DNA of 64,000 nt from Aricia agestis (taxonomy: Eukaryota > Arthropoda > Insecta > Lepidoptera > Lycaenidae), in the NCBI RefSeq assembly GCF_905147365.1, contig NC_056418.1, forward strand, positions 8,493,262 through 8,557,261, in the 5' to 3' direction. Shown here piece by piece: positions 28,793 to 40,234 of this stretch. The number at the start of each line of letters is the position of its first letter. Within the stretch, counting starts at the first letter, position 1. Under the pieces are notes generated by a model. That model was not told the DNA's origin, searched no databases, and saw only the letters and a program-made list of their open reading frames with translations. Made by a program: the position numbers and the translations under genes.

Positions 28793-29386
28793 CTGTACTC
28801 GGAGAATTGAGACAGTAGCGGTCATTGACTTCCTGTCAAAAACTTGTCATTTTCTATATAACCCGCGATTAAGAATGAAATGTCAGATGTGGCAATATCG
28901 TATTTTGCATACTCGATGTGATCTGGATATGAGTTATGACGCAATATTATCATTCTAAGAGTTACCAAGAGGTTTCGCGATTAAGGAGTGAGCACACTGA
29001 GACGGGCCGTGCCGGGGCTCAGCATGCCGGGGCTCATTGCAAAAATCCGCCTCCATACAATTTATATGGAAGCGAATGCGCGTATCGCACACTGTTGCGG
29101 GGCGCAGCGGATTTCCGCTTCCATACAAATTGTATGGAGGCCTCCGATCACTAATATACCGAAGATGGAGGCGGATTTTTGCGATGAGCCCCGGCACGCT
29201 GAGCCCCGGCACGGCCCGTCTCAGTGTGCTCACTCCTTAAATCTGTAATAATCTGTGTCTTTATAAGAGGTCAATTTTATTATTAGGTAAGTAAATATTC
29301 TAAATACAGTGCGAGAATTTTTCATTTAGCGCCTAGACTGAAAAGGTCAATGACCGCTACCTCCATATTTCGCCGAGTACAGTATA
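28793..29386. mobile_element. Palindromic MITE (agcggtcattgac family), interrupted by a TTAA MITE
   Basis: The left end 'ctgtactcggagaattgaga' with 'gtagcggtcattgac' mirrors the right end 'gtcaatgaccgctac' and 'cgccgagtacagta'. A 252-bp TTAA MITE is nested inside. A related uninterrupted copy is at 29537-29724. Confidence 0.6.
28985..29236. mobile_element. TTAA-flanked palindromic MITE, GC-rich
   Basis: TTAA lies at 28981-28984 and 29237-29240. Inverted ends begin GGAGTGAGCACACTGAGACG. Inner arms include 'aaaaatccgcctcca'. The ORFs on both strands are palindrome artefacts. Confidence 0.8.
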
Positions 29387-29536
29387 GACAGAAACGTTGT
29401 CAAACGTCGACGAAAACTTTTTGTTTACTGTGTGTGCTAATGCTACCTCTGGCGTGAAACCATGTGCAGTTTAAGCTATAACCTATTCTATATTTTTCCC
29501 TTTCTTTCAGTTTTTAACAGAGTAGATAATTCACTA

Positions 29537-29724
29537 AGGTTCACTCGGCGTAACTTGGCGGTAGCGGTCATTGACTCCCTGTCAAAAACTTTTAATTTTC
29601 CATACAAAGCCGCGATTGACAACATCTGACACCTTATTGTCAATCGCGGTTTATATAGAAAATGACAAGTTTTTGACAGGGAGTCAATGACCGCTACCGC
29701 CCAGTTACGCCGAGTGAACCTTAG
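29537..29724. mobile_element. Palindromic MITE, ACTAAGGTTCACTCGGCGTA ends
   Basis: Near-perfect arms run from 'aaggttcactcggcgtaact' inward through 'agcggtcattgactccctgt' to the mirror half; the centre is about 15 bp around 29630. Confidence 0.7.
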
Positions 29725-30029
29725 TAATATAGAATACCACGAATACTAACCTTGATAGCTTCACGCACTAAATGCACCTGAATTAGCGATTTCTAGGAAA
29801 CGACTCCGATCGAAAAACTGCGATCTTGCGTTTTCAAGGCTGTTGCCACTTGCCAGTGTTGCTACATCACAATATCGGATAACATTGACATTATGTTATG
29901 AATAACGATGTAATATAATGATATTATAAATCTTAAAGTTTGTCTGTCTGTCTGATAAGTGTTACGTCTTCACGTTCAAACCATGAGAACCTCACACACA
30001 AGGTCCCAAGGACTCAGTAGTCACTGTCG

Positions 30030-30215
30030 GTATTACTCGATAGTTTTACTCCAAATCGAGTAAAAATGACCGCAAAACTCACAATTCGAAGGCTCGCATG
30101 GAGCCGGCTTGATGGAATTAAATAACGACGACGCGGGCCGTCGAGCGTGTGAGTTTTGCGGTCCACACGATAATTTTTACTCGATTTGGAGTAAAACTAT
30201 CGAGTAATGCTGAAT
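30030..30215. mobile_element. Palindromic MITE, 'attactcgatagttttact' arms
   Basis: Arms 'tactcgatagttttactcc', 'aaatcgagtaaaaa' and 'gaccgcaaaactcac' are mirrored at 30148-30210; the centre is GC-rich. Confidence 0.65.
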
Positions 30216-30376
30216 GTGTGGACGAAAGCCCAAGCCGTGGTTTTTACTCTACAGTCTACGTGATTGCTCGATCGAGTAAAACCGTTAAATGTGAGTACTT
30301 ACTAGGTACTTAGCCGTTAGTACGTATTTGAAGAAAATATATTTCCCTTTTCAGGACCACTTCTGCTTTCTATATT

Positions 30377-30575
30377 ATCGTTCTACAAGCCTATAAAATG
30401 AGCACGGAGAAAAAATAACATATTATAAACAAATAAATCTAAGTAATTAATATATAACTGTAGACCATAAAATATATCGTTCTACAAGCCCATAAAATGA
30501 TTAAGTATACAGGAAAAATAACACATAAACGAATAAATATACTTACGTAATGAATATATATATTTGTAGACAAAT
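30377..30575. repeat. Tandem duplication of ~100 bp
   Basis: 'atcgttctacaagcc(t/c)ataaa' occurs at about 30377 and 30476, each followed by similar aaaataaca..aataaat sequence ending in 'tgtagac'. Confidence 0.55.
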
Positions 30576-30917
30576 ATATTTTCGTTTTAAACGAATAAAT
30601 AAGCTTGTCATTTAAAAAAATAAACATGCCATAACCGCTGAATCAACTGCACATAAGCCTATACTCATCAAGTGTTTAGGTAATCGGAAATAATTCTAGA
30701 AAATTGTTGATATAATTTGTTGTTAGACCAAAGTGTTGACTCGGGAGGTTGTTGACTTGTGAGTCACATCCTGCGACTCGCGTTGCCTTCACATGTCCTT
30801 CGCTTTTTAACATAATCTCGTTGCTGATGCTCGTCGGCAATCATCGTAGAAATAAGAGAAATTAATTTTAAATTTTAATTAACTCCAAATTTTTAGAGTT
30901 TACTTAGCGTAGCCTTA

Positions 30918-31155
30918 TCTATATATATAAAACTCAAAGGTGACTGACGGACTGATTGACATAGTGATCTATCAACGCACAGCCCAAACCACTGGACGGA
31001 TCGGGCTGAAATTTGACATGCAGGTAGATGTTATGACGTAGGCATCCGCTAAGAAAGGATTTTGATAAATTCCAACCCCAAGGGGTTCAAATAGGGGATG
31101 AAAGTTTGTATATAATAATACTTCTTAACGCGAGCGAAGCCGCGGGCAACAGCTC
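30918..31155 (+). mobile_element. Helitron-like family C
   Basis: It starts TCTATATATATAAAACTC, contains 'gatctatcaacgcacagccc', and ends with the hairpin 'acgcgagcgaagccgcggg' and 'caacagctcg'. The reverse copy is at 32381-32548. Confidence 0.55.
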
Positions 31156-31556
31156 GTTTTAGTTATAGTTACGATGTTTTAGCTTTCGATTTGCCCGAGG
31201 ACTGTACAAATTACAATGTTTCCATTATACTTTTATTTAAGCGAGAAGATAATTAATACAGAAAATATTAGTTTGGATAATCCTCCAAAATCCAAACTAT
31301 TGTTATGAGTATGCACAGCTGTTATGTATGTCTTTATATAAACGAAGTGACTACAATAAGTTTGATGTACTTCTGAAACCCCACTCAAATCCTGCTCAAA
31401 CCTGAGTCACGCGTCTGGGTCTTATGACACACCTTTGCGGTCAGACCCTTGTCTTAATGCATTTGATTAATGGCTCGCAAATCTCTGATTGCAGCAATAA
31501 AGTTAAAATTACTTTAGATTTTTGGTTATCATCATTTCAAAATAAAATAAATTGAG

Positions 31557-31850
31557 GTTTTTTTTTATGAAATAAGGGGGCAAACGAGCAAACGGGCCAC
31601 CTGATGGAAAGCAACTTCCCATGGACACTCGCAGCATCAGAAGAGATGCAGGTGCGTTGCCGGCCTTTTAAGAGGGAATAGGGTAATAGGGGAGGGTAGA
31701 GAAGGGAATAGGGTAGGAGATTGGGCCTCCGGTAAGCGCACTCACTCGGCGAAACACAGCGCAAGCGCTGTTTCACGCCGGTTTTCTGTGAGAACGTGGT
31801 ATTTCTCCGGTCGAGCCGGCCCATTCGTGCCGAAGCATGGCTCTCCCACT
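31557..31850 (-). mobile_element. Non-LTR retrotransposon 3' end (same family as 24240)
   Basis: The plus strand has the 'aaataagggggcaaacgagc' terminus, 'ctgcaggtgcgttgccggcc'-type interior and a 'gaagggaatagggtagga' purine segment, then 'cgaaacacagcgcaagcgct'. The minus-strand ORF keeps SLLKGRQRTC only. Confidence 0.6.
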
Positions 31851-32380
31851 TATAAAAACGGTATTATTGACTGTAAAGAAAAGTAAACAAATTGGTTGGT
31901 TAAGTAAAATTGTAAACAATTATTATTGTTTTTGATTACTTACCTCATTACGCACTAAGTTCAAACCAATTTGAATGAAGTTTGGTATGGAAATAGATAC
32001 TTTGGATCCCATGAAAGAACGTTAAATTAAAATATTTTTGTTTTCTGTTGCAACAAACGTATGCAAGGAATTTTCTAATAGGTACTCTAGAAGTATCTTT
32101 AAAATAAATATTATGAGTCGTTGTAAGTATATTTTTTATACATATCTAAAAGTATTGCTATATTAAAAGTGATAGCAAATAAAAAGCAGTAGTTAAACTA
32201 AAGTAAAAACAATACTAAGTAGTAATATGGTGTAATATTTTAGCATTTTTTTACTGTTGCTAGTTGCTACGGCGTAGGCTCGTAGCACACTGATCCCGTG
32301 TTCCCGTCGGCCGCCACTTTTTTGTCTCTCCTTATTTATTATGCGTATTTATTATTTAATATTTATTATTAATTTATTAA

Positions 32381-32548
32381 CGAGCTTTTGCCCACGGCTT
32401 CGCTCGCATTAGCGAGTATTATTATATAAAAACTTTCATCCCCTATTTTGACCCCTTGCCCGATCCGTCCAGTGGTTTTAGCTGTGCGTTGATAGATCAC
32501 CATGTCAGTCTTTCAGTCACCTTCGAGTTTTATATAATATATAGAATA
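32381..32548 (-). mobile_element. Helitron-like family C, reverse copy
   Basis: The minus strand includes 'cgaagccgtgggcaaaagct' at its 3' end and 'gatctatcaacgcacagct'. Confidence 0.5.
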
Positions 32549-32668
32549 TAGATATAGAAGATAGAAGAAGAAGATAGAAGATAAGATTGTAATTAGTGTA
32601 CTCACAAATTCTTCTTCTGTTTAATTTGTCTTTTATTACTGTTTTGGCAGTTCTGAAATTAATATAAT

Positions 32669-32700
32669 CTTATATCTTTAAACGAGCTATATAGTTCGAG
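32669..32700 (+). mobile_element. Helitron family B, 5' end only
   Basis: TCTTATATCTTTAAACGAGC matches the start of the complete copy at 34684; the rest is absent. Confidence 0.4.
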
Positions 32701-33289
32701 TTAGTTGGTGCAAACCAACCTAAGCTAGATTATCATGTTGCTACAAGCATTCATTTAAAAGTTGTGCAATTCTTAATAGCTTTAATTTTCTCAAATAAAA
32801 GTTTCAATGAGAAAAAATAAAATAATAAGGTAATAGATGATCGCACTTGAAGATAATATTGTAAAATATGTACATGAATAAATATCATGCCATTTGACAA
32901 TAAAAAGATAAGAATAATTTGAACGATCTATATGCGGAAAGTACTTGTAGCGTAAATAATTCAGCAATAAAAGACCGGCTGCCTTTTTATTATTTTTGTA
33001 ATTGCACCACCATGCAAGGCTTGTTTTTCCATCCAAACAATAATACGTATGCAATTATTGTCATTATAAGCCCGCATGTGCGTCGGCAACTAGAGGAAAA
33101 TCTCCCGAGGAGGTATGACTCAAAAATTCATCACCAAACGAAGCCGCGCCCAAGTTCTCGAATTGACCAATCATTACCAATATTATATTTTATGAGTAAT
33201 TTGTAGGTTGGTTTTGGCGGGCTTTTTGTGATGCGTCTCTGCATTTTTTTGTTCGCCATCTTGTAGGTTATGCTTGGCGGCAAATTCAT

Positions 33290-33590
33290 AAAATATGGAA
33301 CCCGCGCGAGTCGTGTCTATGACCCGCATCTAACATGTTGTGTTTCGATAGGTCACTGAAAGTGTGGCACGGCCGCGCCGCGCGCCGCCCGCGCACGCGT
33401 TCCCGCCAAAACTCGCAGGCTGTGGCGCGAAGCGCTGCGATTGGTCGAGCGCGCGCCGGCGCAAGGCCGCCGGTTTTCCCGCGAACAATGCCAAATGGTG
33501 CATTTGTCAAGGTTCGTTCACCGCCGACGCCGGCGCCGCGCGCGAAGGTCGCTCCGAAGATAATCATTGCAGGTGAAATAAAATTAACCT
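33290..33590 (+). promoter_or_regulatory. Second CpG-rich block with possible short first coding exon
   Basis: GC-rich, CpG-dense sequence with an inverted CCAAT (gattggtcg) near 33439. An ATG in good insect context (aacaATG) at 33487 opens MPNGAFVKVRSPPTPAP and on to IIIA before a donor-like GCAG|gtgaaa near 33572. ORFs on both strands are otherwise composition artefacts. No downstream exon was assigned with confidence. It could be a promoter with first exon of a plus-strand gene or an alternative promoter of the one at 17.3 kb. Confidence 0.35.
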
Positions 33591-34683
33591 TATTAATGTA
33601 ACTGTATTTTTTTAATTTCTGGTAGCGTTTTTATTTATTTTAATTATTTTATGGTTATTTAAATGCAAAGAAGTTTAACGAGTGTGATTATGTTTTCCAC
33701 ATTTTTTGGTATTTCTGTATGATGTTTGTGCACTATTATATCGACGTGTTTTATAACTTAATTTTATTTTAATAGAAAAATAAGTTTTCATTATTATTAA
33801 TTTGTCTAGAATTAAGAATGCTGTAGGCGTAAATGTTGCTACATAATTGAATTTTAATATTGTGTAAATTGTAATATCAGAATTTAGAATCATAAAAGAT
33901 TGTTACAATTCTTTAGTCAATTTATTACAATAATAACGCACTTATCAAACGTGAAACGAGTAATATGAAGAATATTTGAAGAAGAGAAGAAAGAATATAG
34001 AAGAAAAGTATCAAGTGCTACGCCCGGACGAACTTCCCAGTTCGGCCGATATGGCGGGTCGGTGGGATCTTCGTCCGTTTGTATCGCTTATACGTGTGTT
34101 CTACCATCCTCGACACGGGAGTCAACGTGATCCGACGTAATTCTACCCGATGCGACGTATTCCGACGTGCTACGACGTGCTACGTCGCGCTACGAACGTT
34201 CTACGAGAAGGCAACTTAAGCCTACGCGGGCCGTCGGCAACCATGAAATCGGCCACCGACTTTTTCTAAAAAAAATGTCTCTATTTTTATTTGTACCGGA
34301 ACATCCTTTGGATATTGTGTTCTTTATAATAATTATTAACAGTTCCTTATGTCTGGATATTTATTTCTTGTAGCATAATAATATTATGTTTAAAATATAT
34401 GCTACGACAAACGCATTCTGTTGGTAAATTGAAAATCGGTGACTATTGTATTGTATATAGTGGTTTATGTTTAGCTAGAATCTAGATAAATCAGTTTCTT
34501 GTACAGAATTGAATTTGTTGTTACTTATTAGGATTAAAAATACGTTAATTAGTCAGCACTATAATTGCATTCATATTTAAAAGATATTGTGCACTGTATA
34601 AATAAAATTTAATGCAACAATTATAATATTAGGTATGGGTTGTTAATATTATTAAAATATTAACATACTGTACTGTAAATATA
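33591..34683. other. Gene-less stretch
   Basis: AT-rich, except 34015-34260, which is CpG-richer and has degenerate 'ctacgacgtg' repeats (34160-34205). No protein similarity was recognised. Confidence 0.35.
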
Positions 34684-34890
34684 TCTTATATATTTAAACG
34701 AGCAATTATTGTATATTATATAAATATATAATTGGAATGAATCTCGGAATCGGCTCCAACGATTTTCATGAAATTTAGTATATAGGGGGTTTCGGGGGCG
34801 ATAAATCGATCTAGCTAGGAATCATTTTTAGAAAATGTCATTTTATTTGTGTTTTATCGAATACCGAGCAAAGCTCGGTCAAATAGCTAG
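34684..34890 (+). mobile_element. Helitron-like family B, complete 207-bp copy
   Basis: It begins TCTTATATATTTAAACGAGC, has 'ggaatcggctccaacgattt', the perfect hairpin ccgagcaaagctcgg at 34864-34878 and CTAG at 34887-34890. Confidence 0.65.
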
Positions 34891-35206
34891 TTAATATAAA
34901 AGTTCTATAATTATATTTAATTAAAATTACTTAATGTAATTTTTATTCTTTGTACTAAATAAATAGTTAGGTTTAAATTTGGATAAGGATAAATGAGGAT
35001 CGAAACTATAAGTTTTACAGTTGTTTCTACTATTGTAAAAGCAAAAATATTATGTCGAGTGCACCTACATAATATATGTATATTATTATATTTTTTGCAC
35101 CTTTGGATTATGAAAAAGTTGATTAAATACGCATTTATCGTACGTTTTCGTAGATTAAGAATTTAAGACATTTCATTAAAGATTAATTATTAAATAATAT
35201 AGTATT

Positions 35207-35545
35207 AATAATGTATAATACTCAGGACATAATTCCAATTCTTTATGTTACTGTCACGTATGTTTCGCCAGAACAATGGAGGCATACTGTAGAGCATTTC
35301 AGGCCTACTTTTCTGCAGCCACACATAGTTCCACAGTGTTCTTTTACATCTGCAGAAAATTAATTTCATGAGATCGGGGGTAGCTGGAGACTTGGGAGTT
35401 TGTATTGGCATCCAAATGTTTGCAGCATGCTTTTTCCAGCCTCAATCTTCAGGATTTTGATATCTTCCGACTTCTGAGCCACGACTGGACCTGGTGATAT
35501 ACTCGGAGACGGTGAAAACGATCACCATTTTGTGTTGAAGCCAGC
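35207..35545 (-). pseudogene. Cysteine-rich transposon-associated ORF, C-terminal remnant
   Basis: On the minus strand, 'LRVYHQVQSWLRS' is followed after breaks by PDLMKLIFCRCKR and, one frame over, CGCRKVGLKCSTVCLHCSGE and a stop. This order (Y-QVQ-WL, KLI-C-CK, CxCRKxGL.CS..C..C.G) is the conserved C-terminus of a widespread insect repeat-borne ORF of unknown function with CXC-like cysteine spacing. There is at least one frameshift near 35335 and a stop upstream, so it is dead. Confidence 0.5.
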
Positions 35546-36218
35546 GATGACAAATTAAATGAACTAGAGATCGCCCAATGGTCGAAATTCGACCTTACTT
35601 GCAACGACAGGACTAGGTACTACCTACCTATATTTTGTAAAAAATATTGGCTTCATCATAGTCTTTTTCAATTCTTGTCTCTGGGACTCAGCTGATCTCA
35701 GACTGGCCGTTTAAGCATTGTCTAATAGTATCTAAAATTAAATATAAAAAAACAATAATCCATTTTTAATTTGTCTACTTGTTGTCAGCAGACTTAAACC
35801 ATAAATAAGAGTATAATTCGTATGTATAAGCTTGTCACTCAAAAAACTGTCATTTTTCCTAGTAGTAGTGTCGTAGTTAACGTTTTATTTAAAATATATA
35901 TGATAAAAGCTACGGATAATAAAAACTAAGGAATCGTAACTCCCATACTATTACCGTTTTAAATTTGGTTCCTTTTGATCTGCCATGTAACGTCAGCCTA
36001 GTACCGCTCAAGGTCACCTAAATATTGCAAATGTATTGAAATGTGTACCCAAGGTACACATTTTGACAAGTATTGTGGAGCATGTTTTTTGACGGAGTTA
36101 CTTTTCCTTAGTTTTTATTATTCGTAGGATAAAAGCATAATTAAAAAAAAAAATTTATTAAATAAGGGGGCAAACGAGCAGAACGAAATTTCATGCACCT
36201 ACGTTTCCCCATATTTTA

Positions 36219-36490
36219 GTGTCCGACCGAAGGTCTATTTTTGGCCGAAGCCGAAGCCGAAGCTGATTAATCGGCAATCGCCACAACCTTCGCCGAAGCC
36301 GAAGCCGAAGGTTTATGATTTTATTCTCGACTCTCAGTAATTAATTTTGTTTAAAATTGTCTATAAGCTACAATGAATATTCAAATTAATTCAAAACTTC
36401 GGCTTCGGCCGGGTTTTAGGCCGAAGCCGAAGGTTTCGCCGAAGGTGGATTTTTTGGCCGAAGCCGAAGCCGAAGCTTCGGTCGGACACT
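36219..36490. mobile_element. MITE with gccgaa hexamer runs, TAGTGTCCGACCGAAG ends
   Basis: The ends TAGTGTCCGACCGAAG and CTTCGGTCGGACACTA are exact inverted repeats. Internal tandem gccgaa/ttcggc runs lie near both ends. TA duplication is likely. Confidence 0.7.
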
Positions 36491-37021
36491 ACCATTTTTC
36501 GTAAAAAGGGTTACAAAGTTTTTCTCTCACGTATTAATATGTAGATTTTTAGTCACTGCAAAGTTTTGTTGATTACAGAACCCTAAAACGGAACCATAAC
36601 CGGCTGATTTTTTGTATATTGGTAGGTTAATAGTTATTTAATTTAAGAGTAACCTTGTCCTACAAATGAAACAATCCATATTTTAGGACCATCAAGTCAA
36701 AGTATGAAATCCGTTTTATCTCTGTTAGCTACCACTTTCGAGTTTTGTCGAAAATAAAAATGTTGTTCGTCTTATCCATGAGTTTCTAAAATACTAGAGT
36801 AGCAATGTCTTACAAAAGATTCTCAGAAATGCGTAACCACTTTTTTGTTCAAAAGACAATGTCAAGTCATATATTCGTTATGTCATTATGTATGTGAGAT
36901 ATGCCTGCAGGCATCTTCGAAGTGGCAACGCGTTGCTACCGTAAACTTCCAATCTAGTTACTAAGTTGTTTAATTCGACTAATACTCAACAAGCCTAAGG
37001 GTCTGTTTCTCCACTTCCTGA

Positions 37022-37500
37022 TTATTATTTTTATGAAATAATGGGACAAACGAGCAAACGGGTCACCTGATGGAAAGCAACTACCGTCGCCCATGAATAC
37101 TCGCTACATCAGAAGAGCTGCAGGTGCGTTGCCGGTCTTTTAAGAGGGAATACACTCTCTTCTTGAAGGTTTGCAGGTCATATTGGTACGGAAATACTGG
37201 TGACAGTTCGTTACAGAGTTTTACAGTGCGCGGCAGAAAGTTACGCGAGAAACGCACGGTGGAAGACTGCCACTCATCAAGGTGATGAGGATGGTATATT
37301 TTTGGCGTGGGACGATGGCGAAAAGTTGCAGGTGGTATGATTCCGACCAATAATTCCTCTACAGAGCTCTCCTCGTGATACAACCGATAGAGGATGCAGA
37401 GTTAAGCTACATCTAGGCGTAATTCTAAGGGGTCCAAGCTGTTTGAAACACTATGGCAGTCAACAATTCGAGCGGCCCTCTTCTTCCTGATAAATTTGGG
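37022..37500 (-). mobile_element. Non-LTR retrotransposon 3' part with RT C-terminal coding remnant
   Basis: Minus-strand 37081-37383 reads HEESSVEELLVGIIPPATFR, then FLPRTVKLCNELSPVFP and LQTFKKRVYSLLKDRQRTC, the C-terminal end of a CR1/Jockey-like reverse transcriptase. It appears inserted in a copy of the MITE seen at 49794-49935 ('ctgtttctccacttcctgat' on its left; 'gataagttgtggatagcata' on its right). Confidence 0.6.
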
Positions 37501-37966
37501 ATGTCCACAATTTATCTGAAAGATAAAGTTTGAGTATCTGTCAGATAAGTTGTGGATAGCATATCCGATACTTATCAGCCCCTTAAGTTTGCGAATTGCG
37601 ACTTGCGATTTACTATAGTCGAATATGTAAGTTTGAACTGGGAAGATTTAGGTGTGTACAGTTATTATGACGGTGGAGAAACCGTCATCCAGCGATATAA
37701 CCAATAACCATACTTCGAACTCAATGTATCTGAGGGCGTCGTGTAGACGACATTTCCACCTACAAACATATTCAGCTGACGACGATATTCGTTACTATAT
37801 CTACTTCGATAGTAAATATTTGTGAGGAAGAATATTATCTTTATAGATTCTACGTATAAATAGCGCCATCTGTTGTTACATACTAAAACACCTATCGAAC
37901 CTAAATAACTATAACCTAGATATGAACCTTTATTGGGTGCGAATTGGGATCTTTATAATGTCAATC

Positions 37967-38300
37967 CATACTAATATTATAAATGCGAAAGTATCTCTGT
38001 CTGTCTGTCTGTCTGTCTTGCTTTCACGCCAAAACTACTGAACCGATTGCAATGAAATTTTGTATACAGTTATTCTAGAGTCTGAGAAAGGACATAGGCT
38101 ACATTTTGATGTGGGAAAATATCTTATTTCCATGAAAATTTCGATGAAAATAAATTCGCATTGCGCGTGGCCAGCGCTCATCCCGGGGGTCCTGGGTTCG
38201 AGTCCCGCAGGCGGAACAAAAAGTTTTCAATGTTCCTGGGTCTTGGATGTGTATGAAAGTAAAATTTCAAAAATCTTAAACATATTTTATGTATAATACT
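37967..38300 (+). mobile_element. Lep1-like Helitron 5' part carrying a tRNA-derived SINE fragment
   Basis: It begins TCCATACTAATATTATAAAT, with a CTGT run, 'aaactactgaaccgattgca' and 'gacataggctac', then joins a SINE-like segment from 38160. Confidence 0.5.
38163..38250 (+). repeat. tRNA-derived SINE fragment (box B)
   Basis: GGTTCGAGTCCCGC at about 38190 is a canonical pol III box B, preceded by 'catcccgggggtcctg' and followed by 'aggcggaac' and a non-tRNA tail. There is no complete cloverleaf, so it is not a tRNA gene. Confidence 0.55.
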
Positions 38301-38301
38301 A

Positions 38302-38540
38302 GCTGTTGCCCGCGACATCGTCTGCGTGGACTTTAGTTTATAGCGCGCGGTGTCAACAAAATTTGTTTCAAATTTAAAAACTTTTTAAAACCCTGGTAAG
38401 TGGTACCCCTCTTAGGGCCGCGCTACACCGGAATGGCAGCGCTGAAAGTGCTCGCCTCGCATGGCAGCGCCATTCCGGTGTAGCGCGGCCCTTAATTAAT
38501 CAAAATACCCAAAAACAGCTGTGCAGTGTGCACATAATCT
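38302..38540 (-). mobile_element. Lep1-like Helitron 3' part, reverse, with a nested 77-bp palindrome
   Basis: Minus-strand 'ccacgcagacgatgtcgcgg' and CTAG mark the 3' end. A palindrome 38415-38491 (GGGCCGCGCTACACCGGAAT arms, TTA at both ends) interrupts it relative to the forward copy at 39140-39255. Confidence 0.55.
38415..38491. mobile_element. 77-bp palindromic MITE
   Basis: Arms GGGCCGCGCTACACCGGAAT are mirrored exactly, the loop is about 20 bp, and it is flanked by TTA. Confidence 0.65.
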
Positions 38541-38541
38541 A

Positions 38542-38623
38542 TACTAATATTATAAATGCGAAAGTATCTCTGTCTGTCTGTCTGTCTGTCAGTCTCGCTT
38601 TCACGCCAAACGCCAAAAGTATC

Positions 38624-38658
<35 letters not shown>

Positions 38659-39255
38659 GTCTGTCTGTCTGTCTCGCTTTCACGCCAAACGCCAAAACTT
38701 CCGAACCGATTGTAATGAAATTTTGTATACAGATAGTCTAAAGCCTGAGAAAGGACATATGCTACTTTTTTACTGGAAAAAAGGGTTGCAAGGGGGTGAA
38801 AATGCGTAAATTTGTTCAAATTAAGTTAGTTCCAACAATTCATAATAGATGGCGCCGTGCGTCTTCTACATCGCGCTGACGCTTGCTCAAAAGTCTTTCT
38901 ATAAGACGTGGTATCATCTTACACTTGAGTTTCGATTTTTTTCGATTGTTATATCTATTCTACGGTATTAAATAACTCAGTACTTTATCTGTGCAGTGAC
39001 GTAACCTTAAATCTATCAATGATAAATAGTTTATGGGTAAAGTTGTGTAATTGGAGGGCTAAATAAGCTTTAAAATTTGGCATAAAATATAAAGTTTAAT
39101 ATAAAAAAATTAAATACTTATTGTGTGCACACTGCACAGCTGTATTGATTTAAGGGGTACCAGGGTTTTTTTATAAAAGCTTTTGACACCAATTTTGTTG
39201 ACATCGCGCGCTATAAACTGAAGTCCACGCGGACGAAGTCGCGGGCAACAGCTAG
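38542..39255 (+). mobile_element. Lep1-like Helitron, full-length
   Basis: It starts TCTATACTAATATTATAAAT near 38539, has duplicated CTGT microsatellites (38570-38680), and ends with 'cacgcggacgaagtcgcggg' and CTAG at about 39252. ORFs with LSVCLSVC repeats are microsatellite translation. Confidence 0.6.
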
Positions 39256-39300
39256 TACAATAATAAGGTTGGGTTGCACCAGAGGCGTGGTTAAAGTTAG

Positions 39301-39744
39301 GCCTAATTCACACCAGATCGGCAGCGGCCGGCAGCGGCGCGAAGAGCACTTTTAGTGTGAAATAATTTTAAACTTTATTTACATACTTATAACTACTAGT
39401 ATCTTGAAAACTTCAAAAGTGCTCGAGGCGCCGCGCGACCGTCGGCGGAAAGTACTCGCGGATTCCCGCAACCGCGCGCGTCGTCGCGAGGCGCCTCGAG
39501 GCGCCTCGAGGCGTCGCGAGGTACCGCGAGCACTTTCCGCCGACGGACGCGCGGTGCACAGTGGATCGAAAATCGAGTATCATAGACATAAGAACTTGAA
39601 TTTCCAGATGTCATTTTTTTGGGCTGAAAAGCGTCCACAAGCGGCCGCGAGCGTCCACAAGCGGCGACGCGAGCCGCCTCTGCCGGCCTCGCCGCGCCTC
39701 ACCGCGCCGCTGCCGGCCGCTGCCGATCCGGTGTGAATTGGCCC
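39301..39744. mobile_element. GC-rich palindromic MITE, 'gatcggcagcggccggcagc' ends
   Basis: The ends GGCCTAATTCACACCAGATC and the mirror of GGGCCAATTCACACCGGATC are flanked by TTA. Internal arms include 'tcggcggaaagt' and 'actttccgccga'. It abuts the TTAA MITE at 39749. The ORFs are composition artefacts. Confidence 0.65.
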
Positions 39745-39748
39745 TTAA

Positions 39749-40234
39749 GAGGATACACCAGGGGCGAGAGAAATTGAAAATAGGTATTTGAAAATGTATT
39801 GCTGTCTCACCAATCTCAAGTCTCCCACCGCAGAGCGCGATAGAGACAATACGACAAAAGTTCTAAAAAAAGAACAGAAAATCTTCAATTCGTTGTCCGC
39901 TGATTCCTCCTCCAAAACTTAACCGATTTAAGTACTTTTTTCATTAAGAATTAAAGCAAGGCTTGAGCTGTATTCCTATGTTTTATTTTTTTTTGTATAT
40001 TTTAGCCAGTTTTGTTTTCTGGGTGTTTGAACACAGAGGAAAATCTTGCCATTTTTTTGGGTTTTTGGACGTTCTTATCTTTTTTAATAATAAAAATATG
40101 AAAAAAAAGAAAACATAGGGACATGCTAATAGCGGCCATAGATATTCAGGAAAAAAATCATAACTCTACCGGCATTATCCAGGGAGGAAACAGGGGACAG
40201 CGTTTGTATGGAAAAACGGCGGTGTGGATTCCTC
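39749..40234 (-). mobile_element. TTAA-flanked 486-bp MITE, reverse copy of 8890-9362
   Basis: TTAA lies at 39745-39748 and 40235-40238. The ends are GAGGATACACCAGGG and GGTGTGGATTCCTC. Shared interior includes 'gagggaggaaacaggggaca'-type sequence. Confidence 0.75.

Noticed and set aside
38163..38225. tRNA gene
   Set aside because: Only the T-arm/box B part is present and no acceptor stem or anticodon arm can be folded; it is a SINE fragment.
38492..38819. ORFs with LSVCLSVC and TDRQTDRQ repeats
   Set aside because: Translations of the CTGT microsatellite within Helitrons.
39396..39736. Arg-rich GC-rich ORFs on both strands
   Set aside because: They fall within a GC-rich palindromic MITE.
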